Positions 42,615 through 50,166 of a stretch of 64,000 nt of DNA are shown piece after piece (positions within the stretch are counted from its first letter, which is position 1; every line of letters starts with the position of its first letter). The position numbers and the translations under genes were made by a program. The stretch covers positions 5,032,829 to 5,096,828 of the forward strand of contig NZ_CP142362.1 in assembly GCF_035918395.1 (NCBI RefSeq), in the 5' to 3' direction. The notes under the pieces were generated by a model. It was given only the letters and a program-made list of their open reading frames with translations. It did not search any database and had not been told where the DNA came from. The DNA comes from Mycolicibacterium sp. ND9-15. Its GTDB lineage: Bacteria > Actinomycetota > Actinomycetes > Mycobacteriales > Mycobacteriaceae.

Positions 42615-43427
42615 ATGACGCGCCCGGACCCACTGCGCCGATTCGACCCGTTCCGCCCCATCGACATGTTGACCGCGCTGTGGTCTTCGGCGGCGGTGGC
42701 GCCGGTCAGCAGCGGAGCGGCCGCGGCCTACCGCACGCTGTTCATGACCGTGCGGAGACTGGTGGTGGGCAGGCGGCTGAGCGTCCGGGTCGACAGCGCA
42801 GACGTGACGTTGACGGTCACCGAGTTCGACTCCCGACTCGACGTCCGGGCGCTGTCGGTCGGCCAGCTCAACGACGTTCGGCTGGCAGCCCGCGACATCC
42901 GGTGGAACGGCGCGGCGTTCGACCATGCGACGGCTGTGCTGCACAACGTGCACATGCGCCCGACGGCACCGCCGGTCCTGGTGGCGGCGCCGGTCGAGCT
43001 GATGCTGGAGGTGCCGGCGCCCGTGCTCGACGACGTCTTCCGGTGGGCGGCGCCCCGGCTGTCTGGGGCCGTCGGCGCCGACGGTGTCGCCAGGCTGCGA
43101 CTCGCGCGGCGGCCGACGGCCGGTCACCTGGAGGTCGACGCCCGGATGGACGGCTCGACGCTCTGGCTCAAGCCCCGTTTCCTCGCACTGGGTCGGACGC
43201 GCTGGCCGCTGCCGGTCCGGACCCCCGCATACCCCGTGCGCCTGCCCGGCCTGCCGCCGGGCGTGCAACTCACCGGCATCAGTTTCGCGCCGGGCGTGGT
43301 ACGCCTGTCGGCCTCGGTGGCCGAGTGGCGCACGGACCTGCCGATCACCCGAATCGAAGACATCATCAGCCAGCTCAGCGCTGTCGGCCGTCCCCTGCAA
43401 CTCAACCGCCTGGGCCGCCTGCTCTGA
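42615..43427 (+). CDS. DUF2993 (LmeA-family) lipid-binding protein
   Basis: 270 aa. Beta-rich with repeated hydrophobic strands: RLSVRVDSADVTLTVTEFDS, LNDVRLAARDIRWNGAAFDH and LPPGVQLTGISFAPGVVRLS, the layout of DUF2993, whose characterised mycobacterial member LmeA binds phospholipids in lipomannan elongation. No clear signal peptide, so cytoplasmic or membrane-associated. GGAG precedes the ATG. Divergent from the NADH dehydrogenase gene with 44 bp between. Confidence 0.82.
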   Translation: MTRPDPLRRFDPFRPIDMLTALWSSAAVAPVSSGAAAAYRTLFMTVRRLVVGRRLSVRVDSADVTLTVTEFDSRLDVRALSVGQLNDVRLAARDIRWNGAAFDHATAVLHNVHMRPTAPPVLVAAPVELMLEVPAPVLDDVFRWAAPRLSGAVGADGVARLRLARRPTAGHLEVDARMDGSTLWLKPRFLALGRTRWPLPVRTPAYPVRLPGLPPGVQLTGISFAPGVVRLSASVAEWRTDLPITRIEDIISQLSAVGRPLQLNRLGRLL

Positions 43428-43593
43428 GGTTTGCGCACACCCAACGACGGTGCGCCACTTGAAATCTGCCAATGCCTTTCCTGCCAGGGAATCAAACCGC
43501 TGGACTACTCGTTGCCATCATTGAGCCCGAGGGTGCGGTCGTTGTGTCTGCATCTGCTCGACGGCTCGAGGACAACAGAAAAGAGGCAGGCAA

Positions 43594-43899
43594 GTGAAGA
43601 GGACAGGACTCGCCGCCGTCGCCGGGGGCCTGGCCGCCGCCCTGATCGGGCTGGCCGCACCGGTTGCCGCCGCGCCGACGGGGCCGCAGAACGCAGAGGA
43701 CACCATCGCCCAGTTGAGGGCCGAGGGCTACCGGGTGGTCATCACCCAGATCGGCACCGCCCCGCTCAGCGAGGCTGAGGTCGTCGCGGTACGGAAGGGC
43801 CAGAGCTACCCGCGGATGGATGCCGGCACTCCGGTGATCGGTGGTAATGACAACTACGCCACGTATCGGGACCGCATCGTCTATGTCGACGTGAAGTAG
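43594..43899 (+). CDS. Small secreted mycobacterial protein
   Basis: 101 aa. Signal peptide MKRTGLAAVAGGLAAALIGL..APVAAAAP with cleavage near residue 27, then a short domain (AEDTIAQLRAEGYRVVITQI, GTAPLSEAEVVAVRKGQSYP). No cysteines. GTG start with AGAGG upstream. A perfect terminator hairpin follows 13 bp after the stop. I recognise this as a common type of short secreted mycobacterial protein but cannot assign a role. Confidence 0.85.
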   Translation: MKRTGLAAVAGGLAAALIGLAAPVAAAPTGPQNAEDTIAQLRAEGYRVVITQIGTAPLSEAEVVAVRKGQSYPRMDAGTPVIGGNDNYATYRDRIVYVDVK

Positions 43900-43911
43900 C
43901 CGATTCTGCTC

Positions 43912-43938
43912 GAGGGGCACCCGCATCGGGTGCCCCTC
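43912..43938 (+). terminator. Strong rho-independent-type hairpin
   Basis: GAGGGGCACCCG (43912-43923), loop CAT, CGGGTGCCCCTC (43927-43938): twelve consecutive base pairs, GC-rich, 13 nt after the stop of the secreted protein. There is no long T tract, as is usual in mycobacteria. It separates that gene from the ankyrin gene on the same strand. Confidence 0.8.
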
Positions 43939-43963
43939 TCGGCGTTTGGGCACAATCCTCGCT

Positions 43964-44893
43964 GTGGCCGAACTCGCCCGGTATCAGGAGGGATCAGCGT
44001 GCGTCGTCATCTCGCGCGACGGCAACGAACTGGTGTTCCGGACCGACCACGAGGGCGGCGGCCTTCCGGCCGTCTCGCGCATGCCGGTCGCCGATTACGT
44101 GACCCGCGGGCAAGGCCCGTGGCCCTGGTATGACCTCGGCGTCAGGCGCGTCGGCGCACTGCGGGTTCTGGCTGCGCTCGATGTCGAGCCACCGGCATGG
44201 ATCGAGCCGTTGCGGCCCGACGTCTTGGACCTGTTCCGCCGGGCGCACCACGGCGATTCGGCGGTGATCGAGCTTCTCGCGATGGGCGCCGACCCTGACC
44301 CCGTGGATGCCTGTGGCGCCTCGCCACTGTGGTACGCGGTGCGGTCGCTGGCGTCGGGTATCGCGGTGGCGTTGGTCGACGCCGGCGCCGACGCGGGCCG
44401 CCGCATCGAGTTGTCGGCCGGCGGCGAGCGCTACACCACGATCCTGCACGAGATGGTGCGCGCGGGCCGCACCGTGGCGTTGAACCACGCCCTGGCGAAC
44501 GGCGTCGACCCGGCGCTGCTCGACTCCGACGGGGCGACACCGATGCACGTCGTCGACGCCGACGACCCGGAGACGGTGCGCGCGCTGGGGCGCGCCGGGG
44601 CCCCGGTCGACGCGACGCTGCCCGACGGCACGCAACCGATCCAACGGGCCGCGCGCCGCCTGCTCCCCGCGACCGTCGCGGCGCTGGTCGACCTCGGCGC
44701 GGAACCGCGGCGCGGCCTCGACGCGGTGTTGGCGTGGTGGGCGGCAGCGGTGAAGTGCAGCGCCGACCGCGCGGACGCCGTGATGGATGTGGTCGACGTC
44801 TTGCGTGCCGGCGGCGCCGAGGTGACCGAACGGCACCGCGCACTCGCGACCGCCGCCGGCGTTGAACAGGTGACGGCCGCCCTACGTCGCTAG
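43964..44893 (+). CDS. Ankyrin-repeat protein
   Basis: 309 aa from the GTG at 43964. Repeats: AVIELLAMGADPDPVDACGA (about 100-119), GIAVALVDAGADAG, TVALNHALANGVDPALLDSD, ATPMHVVDADDPETVRALGR and AALVDLGAEPRRG, each near the ankyrin consensus with ALxxAG and DPxxxD ends. An N-terminal segment without repeats (1-85) contains WPWYDLGVRRVGALRVLAAL. Ankyrin proteins bind other proteins; partner unknown. CACAAT at 43951-43956 lies 7 nt before the GTG, so a leaderless start is possible. The SGNH hydrolase follows 11 bp later. Confidence 0.87.
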   Translation: MAELARYQEGSACVVISRDGNELVFRTDHEGGGLPAVSRMPVADYVTRGQGPWPWYDLGVRRVGALRVLAALDVEPPAWIEPLRPDVLDLFRRAHHGDSAVIELLAMGADPDPVDACGASPLWYAVRSLASGIAVALVDAGADAGRRIELSAGGERYTTILHEMVRAGRTVALNHALANGVDPALLDSDGATPMHVVDADDPETVRALGRAGAPVDATLPDGTQPIQRAARRLLPATVAALVDLGAEPRRGLDAVLAWWAAAVKCSADRADAVMDVVDVLRAGGAEVTERHRALATAAGVEQVTAALRR

Positions 44894-44904
44894 GGTTCAA
44901 CACT

Positions 44905-45675
44905 GTGGCCCGCTATTCCCGCTACGTCGCGATCGGCGACAGCCAGACCGAAGGACTCTGGGACATCGACGATTCCGGCTCGCTGGTCGGTTTCGCCGAC
45001 CGGCTCGCACGGATTCTCGACTTCCACCATCCGGGCCTGGCGTACGCCAACCTCGCGGTGCGGGGTCGCCGGATTCGCGACGTGCTCGACGAGCAGCTGC
45101 CACAGGCGCTGGACATGCAACCGGATCTGATCACCATCTGCATCGGGATGAACGATGTCACCCGCCCCGGTCTGCACTTCGGGCACGCGCTGGCCGAACT
45201 GGACGAACTGCACCGCATGCTGGCCGGCTCGGCAGCCACCGTCGTGACGACGACGTTTCCGGACCTGGCCCGGATCCTGCCCATCGGCCGGGTGATCGCC
45301 GGGCGAGTCGAACGGATCAACTGCGCAATCAGAGCGGCCGCCGACCGGTACGGGTTCCGGCTCGTCGACCTCTATCAGGCGCCGTCGATGACCGATTTGG
45401 ACACCTGGAGCGACGACCGCGTGCACGGCTCCACCAAGGGTCACGTCTTGTTCGCCGCCGCGGCCGCCGAGGCGCTCGGCCTACCGGGCAGCAGCCGCGA
45501 CTGGGTGCGGCCCTCGGATCGACCACAGCGGCCTCCGCTGCGGTCACAGGCCTACTCCCAGGCGCTGTGGACCCAGCACATGCTGATGCCGTGGTTCTGG
45601 CGGCACATCCTGGGCCGTTCGACCGGAGACGGCCGCGGACCGAAGCGCCCGCGGTTGGAGGGCCTGTTGGCTTAG
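44905..45675 (+). CDS. SGNH/GDSL-family hydrolase
   Basis: 256 aa. Block I YVAIGDSQTEGLWD, block II glycine in NLAVRGRRIRDV, block III asparagine in ITICIGMNDVTR, block V histidine region DDRVHGSTKGHVLF (Asp then His). No signal peptide, so cytoplasmic. Hydrolyses esters; substrate unknown. GTG start preceded by TAGGGT at 44891-44896, which overlaps the stop of the ankyrin gene, so it may have its own leaderless transcript. Overlaps the convergent DUF732 gene by 4 bp. Confidence 0.9.
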   Translation: MARYSRYVAIGDSQTEGLWDIDDSGSLVGFADRLARILDFHHPGLAYANLAVRGRRIRDVLDEQLPQALDMQPDLITICIGMNDVTRPGLHFGHALAELDELHRMLAGSAATVVTTTFPDLARILPIGRVIAGRVERINCAIRAAADRYGFRLVDLYQAPSMTDLDTWSDDRVHGSTKGHVLFAAAAAEALGLPGSSRDWVRPSDRPQRPPLRSQAYSQALWTQHMLMPWFWRHILGRSTGDGRGPKRPRLEGLLA

Positions 45676-46049
45676 ATGCCGAGGAACGGCAGCGGGATCG
45701 GCGAGGTGCCGTTGGCGATCGACGACATCATCGCCGGGCAGAACATCGAGATCGCGAGGCCGGTGAACATGGTCGCCGGTCCCAGCGACATACCACCCAT
45801 GTCGGCGACCTTGGCCGCCACGTCGGCGGCGTTCTGGCCCGGATCGGCCAGCATGGGGCACACCTGGTGGCCGACGGCCACGGCGCTACCTGGATCACCC
45901 ATGACGACCCCGGCCTCGGTCACCGCGTTCAGAAACGCGTCCTCGACGGGATCGGCCTGCGCGGGCGCGGCCACCACGGCCGCGGCGGCGAGAAGTCCAG
46001 TAGTCAGCGCGAGCGCGGATACGGGTTTGCTTACGGGTTTGCTAAGCAC
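45672..46049 (-). CDS. DUF732 secreted protein
   Basis: 125 aa. N-terminus SKPVSALALTTGLLAAAAVV is a signal peptide, cleaved after APAQA. The mature part DPVEDAFLNAVTEAGVVMGD, VAVGHQVCPMLADPGQNAAD and C-terminal cysteine (SMFCPAMM) match the mycobacterial DUF732 family, in which a single disulfide is usual. GTG start at 46049 with TACGAT at 46056-46061 (6 nt upstream) suggests a leaderless transcript. Function of DUF732 unknown. Confidence 0.9.
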   Translation of the reverse strand: MLSKPVSKPVSALALTTGLLAAAAVVAAPAQADPVEDAFLNAVTEAGVVMGDPGSAVAVGHQVCPMLADPGQNAADVAAKVADMGGMSLGPATMFTGLAISMFCPAMMSSIANGTSPIPLPFLGI

Positions 46050-46074
46050 CCGCGAATCGTACGCCGTCGGCGGC

Positions 46075-46647
46075 TCAGACTCCCGTCCAGGCGGTGTCGA
46101 TGGTGGCTCCCACGTCGATCACCTTGGCTTTCTGCGAGGCCGGGCTGTCGATCTCGGCGGCGACATGGGCGGCGATGAACCGTCTGACCTCCGCGTCGAT
46201 TCCTCCCAGGATGCGCACCACCTCGGCGCGCAGCGATTTCGACGTGACATGGATGGAGATGTCGGAAGCCCGCGGTTTCTCGACGTCGAGAATCAACAGC
46301 AACGGTTCTGCGGCCCGTGCCGTGGCGCGCAACGCGATCTCGCCGTACACCATGAACTTCGGCTTGTCGATGCGCAGGTCGACGACCATGTCGATCTCGA
46401 GCGGGATCCGGATGGCGAAGGTGATCATCGCGCCGACGTCGCGGGTCAGCCGCGGCTGCTGAATCCGGACCTTGGCGGTGACCTTGGCGATCTTGCCGGG
46501 GCCCTGGGCGATCGGACCCATCTCGAACGACTCGCCCGCGATGTCGGCAATCGCGTTGCCGACGCGGTCCTCGGTCACTGCGGTCTCGAAGAATCTGCGA
46601 CCGAACTCTTCGTAGGTGACCTCGTCATCGCTAGCCATGGTGCTCAT
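46075..46647 (-). CDS. Conserved mycobacterial protein
   Basis: 190 aa, soluble, no motif I recognise as catalytic. Beta-rich central part VTAKVRIQQPRLTRDVGAMI, IPLEIDMVVDLRIDKPKFMV, LLLILDVEKPRASDISIHVT and a C-terminal helix EVRRFIAAHVAAEIDSPASQ. Its pattern of lipid-binding-like strands resembles DUF2993-type proteins but I would not assign it. Same strand as, and 25 bp upstream of, the DUF732 gene. Confidence 0.72.
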   Translation of the reverse strand: MSTMASDDEVTYEEFGRRFFETAVTEDRVGNAIADIAGESFEMGPIAQGPGKIAKVTAKVRIQQPRLTRDVGAMITFAIRIPLEIDMVVDLRIDKPKFMVYGEIALRATARAAEPLLLILDVEKPRASDISIHVTSKSLRAEVVRILGGIDAEVRRFIAAHVAAEIDSPASQKAKVIDVGATIDTAWTGV

Positions 46648-46729
46648 ACCGTCTCACGGACGACGCGCCAACCGCACCCGACGCGTCCAGCGCGACCGAA
46701 TCGAGACTTCACCCCTTGGGTGCCTGCTG

Positions 46730-46906
46730 TCAGCGACCGTCGTCGCTGCGCGCCTCGGCTCCCGTCTCTCCTGCGTCGATCGCGTCATCGGAGGAGGTGC
46801 GGCCGACGTAGGTGCCGTCCTCGCCCTTCTTACCTGCGCGTGACGCTGCCACATGGTCGTCCTCGGCGACGTCCTCTTCGCTGCTGTCGTCTTCGCGCGG
46901 TGTCAT
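46730..46906 (-). CDS. Small acidic protein coupled to a membrane protein
   Basis: 58 aa: MTPREDDSSEEDVAEDDHVA, ASRAGKKGEDGTYVGRTSSD, DAIDAGETGAEARSDDGR. Very acidic and without hydrophobic core, so probably disordered. The ATG overlaps the stop of the upstream membrane-protein gene as ATGA, which argues for real, coupled translation. Codon use is normal for the genome. No function known; the RAGKKGEDGTYVGRTSSDDA block looks conserved in character. Confidence 0.72.
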   Translation of the reverse strand: MTPREDDSSEEDVAEDDHVAASRAGKKGEDGTYVGRTSSDDAIDAGETGAEARSDDGR

Positions 46907-47340
46907 GCGGTCCGGTTACCCGTCGCGAAAATGGTCAAACGGGCGCTCGCCGGGGACCGGGCCGGCACCAGCTTCAGCGCCAGCAGTCCGAGCGCCGCCA
47001 CGATGGCGGCCGGAATCCCGTACAGCAGCGCCCCCATCGCCAGCGTCGTGCTCGAGCCACCGATTGCGGCCGCCACCACGAACACCGAGAAAATCCAGCT
47101 GGCGAACAGCGCAATGGTCATGACCACCACCGCGACGGCCACACTGCGGCTCAGCCCGTAGTGCCGGTAGCCGGTGGCGACCAGCACCGCGACGGTGGGG
47201 ACACCGACGATTGCGGCGGCCAGCCACGTCCCGTCGAGCGTTGCGAGCCTGCCCATCGCGGGCAGGATCAGGCAGGAGGCGAGGACCGCGGCCACAATCA
47301 CGCCCGTCATCGCCATCTGGCGCGAATCAGTCTGTCGCAT
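46903..47340 (-). CDS. Integral membrane protein, four helices
   Basis: 145 aa from the ATG at 47340, preceded by a G-rich site (GGGGGGAA). Four hydrophobic helices: MTGVIVAAVLASCLILPAMG, TWLAAAIVGVPTVAVLVATG, VAVAVVVMTIALFASWIFSV and MGALLYGIPAAIVAALGLLA. No domain recognised. The frame upstream of 47340 overlaps the NTF2 gene and is not used. Followed with ATGA overlap by the acidic 58-aa protein. Confidence 0.78.
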   Translation of the reverse strand: MRQTDSRQMAMTGVIVAAVLASCLILPAMGRLATLDGTWLAAAIVGVPTVAVLVATGYRHYGLSRSVAVAVVVMTIALFASWIFSVFVVAAAIGGSSTTLAMGALLYGIPAAIVAALGLLALKLVPARSPASARLTIFATGNRTA

Positions 47341-47377
47341 ACCCGCCGGATTCCCCCCGCCCTTGAGCGCCGAAACG

Positions 47378-48190
47378 TCAGACGGGTCGGCCACCGGTGT
47401 TGGCGTAATAGCGGATCCGCCGGATCGCGAACGGCTTCGCCGCCACATCGGCGATCACCACGTCGCGGCCCCCGCTGCGGTCGACGCCGCAGACCAGGCT
47501 GTAACCGGAGCCGATCACCTTGCGCGTGCCTGCACCGGTCAGCAGCGACAGCAGTTCGGCGCCGCTCATCGGTGTGTGGTCGCCGGCGGTGATCCGCGCG
47601 CCACCTCCCAACCAGCGCCGCACGCCGACCTCGTCGCCCGCCCGGGCCGCAGCGAGGAACTCGCCGAACTGCCGCTTGCCGGGCGGGCCGGTGCCGCGGA
47701 GCCCACCGAGGAAGCCGAGCGCCCCGACGAGCCCCTGGTTGGTCAACAGCCCCTTGGACAGCTGCAGCCCGGCGGGCACCGATCGAATGCCGCTCCGGAG
47801 AAACTGCCCGACCATCGCCGGGAGCTCCCAATAGGCCGACAGCTCAGCGATTTTCGGCTCGCCACCGTCGTTCTCCAGGTGGTAGCGCAGGTAGGCGGGT
47901 ATTCGCATCGTCAAGCCCGCCGCCATCTGCACCTCGAGGTCCAGATCGCGGATCACGGTCGAGCCCACCACGATGTCGACGTCGCGGTGGAAAACGATCT
48001 TGCGCGGGCCGATGAAGGTGTCGTAGAAGCGGGTGATCGCAGTCGTTCCGCGATGCGGCTGCGAACCTACCGGGTCCTCGACGAGGCCGTCGAAGGTGAA
48101 TGCCGCGACCCATGCGTCTCGGTCGTGGACAGTGACCGCTGCCGGGGATCGCTCGACGGCGGCCAAGGCGGCGGCCGGTGAGATGGCCAT
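47378..48190 (-). CDS. Protein with tandem NTF2-like domains
   Basis: 270 aa. First NTF2-like domain (about 1-130: VTVHDRDAWVAAFTFDGLVE, GTTAITRFYDTFIGPRKIVF, MRIPAYLRYHLENDGGEPKI) resembles ketosteroid-isomerase-type proteins; second half (about 175-270: FGEFLAAARAGDEVGVRRWL, GAELLSLLTGAGTRKVIGSG) is a second related module. Two modules in one chain suggest an intramolecular dimer. No catalytic residues can be fixed. First gene of a minus-strand group of five small genes; divergent from 48295. Confidence 0.83.
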   Translation of the reverse strand: MAISPAAALAAVERSPAAVTVHDRDAWVAAFTFDGLVEDPVGSQPHRGTTAITRFYDTFIGPRKIVFHRDVDIVVGSTVIRDLDLEVQMAAGLTMRIPAYLRYHLENDGGEPKIAELSAYWELPAMVGQFLRSGIRSVPAGLQLSKGLLTNQGLVGALGFLGGLRGTGPPGKRQFGEFLAAARAGDEVGVRRWLGGGARITAGDHTPMSGAELLSLLTGAGTRKVIGSGYSLVCGVDRSGGRDVVIADVAAKPFAIRRIRYYANTGGRPV

Positions 48191-48294
48191 AAAAGTTGCC
48201 TACCACTGGTGAACGCTTCAGTCGACTACTGCCGCACCTGCGGGCACACTGGGATAACCGCCCTTGCAGTCGGGACGGCCAGGAAGGAAGCGCC

Positions 48295-48702
48295 ATGAGC
48301 AGCAACGGCCCGTTCGGGTTCGACCCCGAGGAGTTCGACCGCGTCGTCCGCGAGGCGGGTGAGGGGCTTCGCGACGCGCTCGACGGCCTCGGCAGATTTT
48401 TCAGCACCTCCGGGGAACGCGCTGGTTGGGCGAACCTGGTCGACGAATTCACCCGATCGTCGCGGCCCAGGCGCGAACCGGAGACCACCGGTGAGACCGG
48501 CGACGGGGTGTGGGCGGTCTACACCGTGGACGACGACGGTGGGGCCCACATCGAGCAGGTCTATCCGACCGAGTTGGATGCGCTGCGGGCGAACAAGAGC
48601 AACACCGATCCCGCCCGCAAAGTGCGGTTCCTGCCGTACGGCATCGCGGTCAGCGTGCTGGACGCGTCCGGCGGCGACTCTTCACCGGCCGACGGGGCCT
48701 AG
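48295..48702 (+). CDS. Conserved mycobacterial hypothetical protein
   Basis: 135 aa. N-terminus GFDPEEFDRVVREAGEGLRD plus a C-terminal beta unit VWAVYTVDDDGGAHIEQVYP, TELDALRANKSNTDPARKVR, FLPYGIAVSVLD. No membrane helix or signal peptide. AAGGAAGG is a good ribosome-binding site. The family is unknown to me. It overlaps the convergent MaoC-fold gene by 4 bp at its 3' end. Confidence 0.75.
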   Translation: MSSNGPFGFDPEEFDRVVREAGEGLRDALDGLGRFFSTSGERAGWANLVDEFTRSSRPRREPETTGETGDGVWAVYTVDDDGGAHIEQVYPTELDALRANKSNTDPARKVRFLPYGIAVSVLDASGGDSSPADGA

Positions 48703-49217
48703 CGCTCGAACCGGCGGCGGATGCCGGCGAGCATCTCGCGGTGTGCGGCGACCGCCGCGCGGGCGGTGAACGATGCCAGCGGGCGAGGCGCTTCCAGTTC
48801 TAGTGTGACCTCGGCGGGACAGCACAGTTCGCCCCGTTGATTGGACACGGTGATCTGCAGATCGACCAGGCGGCCGTCGCGTTTGGCCACGACGCGACCG
48901 CGACCCACCATCGAGTCGCCGGCGTAGATGGAGCCGAGCAGGGTGACCTTCCGGCGTACCACGCGGCTGTGGGGTCCGGCCCAGTCCGTCGCGAAGCGGT
49001 CGACGAACCCGGCGATGTGCATCGTGTTGACGAAGATCGTCGGATGGCCGTGTCGCTCGGCGTAGCGCGGGTCATAGTGTGCGGGAAAGTAATCCCACGT
49101 CGCTCCCGGGTTCATCACCACGCGCTGGTAGTCGATCGCGTCCACCACTTCGGGTAGATCCATTGGAACCGTGATCTGCTCCCAGCGGATCCGCGGGTAC
49201 TGAGAGCCCATCGACAT
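48699..49217 (-). CDS. MaoC-like hot-dog fold hydratase/dehydratase
   Basis: 172 aa. Hot-dog fold sequence with DYFPAHYDPRYAERHGHPTI, FVNTMHIAGFVDRFATDWAG and VVRRKVTLLGSIYAGDSMVG, the place of the hydratase catalytic Asp/His (DPRYAE). ATG at 49217 overlaps the preceding stop (TGATG). Its neighbour upstream is a second hot-dog protein of the MaoC_dehydrat_N type, and such pairs form heterodimeric enoyl-CoA hydratases in steroid degradation. Probably acts on a CoA ester produced by the synthetase of the same operon. Confidence 0.86.
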   Translation of the reverse strand: MSMGSQYPRIRWEQITVPMDLPEVVDAIDYQRVVMNPGATWDYFPAHYDPRYAERHGHPTIFVNTMHIAGFVDRFATDWAGPHSRVVRRKVTLLGSIYAGDSMVGRGRVVAKRDGRLVDLQITVSNQRGELCCPAEVTLELEAPRPLASFTARAAVAAHREMLAGIRRRFER

Positions 49218-49744
49218 CAATGCGCCCCGGGGGTGAACCGAAACAGCGTGTTGCGATTGATCGCGACCAGCGTTCCGTCGTCGCGGTGGAACTCGTCAGA
49301 GGTTTCCACGAAATGCCCGGGCCCGAGGCGGGTTCGCTTCCGCGGCGACACCGAGACGACCTCCTCGATGACGTGCAGCCGATCCCCTTCGACGATGCTG
49401 CAACGAAACTCGACTTCGTTGGCGGCGTTGATGAACGTGGTGCCGGGCAACGGTACGCGGAGCGCGATCGCCGGGGTGGGCGGTTGTCCGGTCGGCAGCC
49501 ACGGCGGCGGAATCAGCCAACCCATCAGCAGTGCGGGCGGGGCGAGCAGCCCGCCCCACTGCTCCCGGGCGAAGTCCGCGTCCCAGTACGACGGGTTGGA
49601 GTCACGGACCATCGCCGCGAAGTGCTGAATGCGGGCACCCGACACCGCGGTGCCGGCGTACCTCGGTTCCGTTCGCGTGCCGACCATCTGGAGCGCGTCT
49701 TCGTAAGTGCCGAAGGCGAACTCGTAACGGATCCCGTCGCTCAC
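49217..49744 (-). CDS. FAS1-like/MaoC N-terminal-type dehydratase
   Basis: 175 aa from the GTG at 49744, which overlaps the stop of the NTF2 gene (GTGA); the longer frame upstream is spurious. Sequence ISGARIQHFAAMVRDSNPSY, WDADFAREQWGGLLAPPALL and PLPGTTFINAANEVEFRCSI is the N-terminal half of a split MaoC dehydratase that normally pairs with a catalytic partner, here the gene at 48699-49217. Operon of at least six genes with 1-12 bp gaps. Confidence 0.86.
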   Translation of the reverse strand: MSDGIRYEFAFGTYEDALQMVGTRTEPRYAGTAVSGARIQHFAAMVRDSNPSYWDADFAREQWGGLLAPPALLMGWLIPPPWLPTGQPPTPAIALRVPLPGTTFINAANEVEFRCSIVEGDRLHVIEEVVSVSPRKRTRLGPGHFVETSDEFHRDDGTLVAINRNTLFRFTPGAH

Positions 49745-50154
49745 CCCGGGAGCGCACTCTCGCGGGGCGCGACATCCCATGCCAGTTGCCGGGCGGCGAA
49801 GTACCACCCGCCGCGTTCGTAGACGAGTCGGTCGGTGTAGATGCCGGTCGCCTCCAGTGCGTTCGCGCAGAACAGCAACGCGACGCACCGCTGGGTCGCC
49901 TCGACACCATCGACGGTGATGTCGTGATCGACCGTGACGAGTCGCCGCCCGTTGCCGCCGTCGAACGCGACCCGCAAGTCGGCGAACGTTTCCCCGCCCC
50001 TGACGTATGTCGCATCGGAGTGCCGGAAAGTGGCGAGCCAGCCGGCGAGATCACCGTCGGAGTACAGCCGGTTGTACCTGGCGTCAAGGTCGAGGATCGC
50101 CGCGCGCCCGGCCAACCCGTCTAGCACATACTGCTGTTGGTAGCTCAAGGGCAT
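49741..50154 (-). CDS. NTF2/SnoaL-like protein
   Basis: 137 aa, alpha/beta NTF2-like fold: AAILDLDARYNRLYSDGDLA, GWLATFRHSDATYVRG, RRLVTVDHDITVDGVEATQR and IYTDRLVYERGGWYFAARQL. Similar small proteins in ring-hydroxylating systems are called beta subunits, but here it lacks their specific contacts and the Rieske protein is of the homomeric KshA-like type. It may be a lyase or isomerase. Downstream of the acyl-CoA synthetase with 12 bp between. Confidence 0.85.
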   Translation of the reverse strand: MPLSYQQQYVLDGLAGRAAILDLDARYNRLYSDGDLAGWLATFRHSDATYVRGGETFADLRVAFDGGNGRRLVTVDHDITVDGVEATQRCVALLFCANALEATGIYTDRLVYERGGWYFAARQLAWDVAPRESALPG

Positions 50155-50166
50155 CGTCTGACTCCT

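Noticed and set aside
43946..43963. TTG start for the ankyrin gene
   Set aside because: Adds six residues without a ribosome-binding site; the GTG at 43964 has a -10-like box at the right distance.
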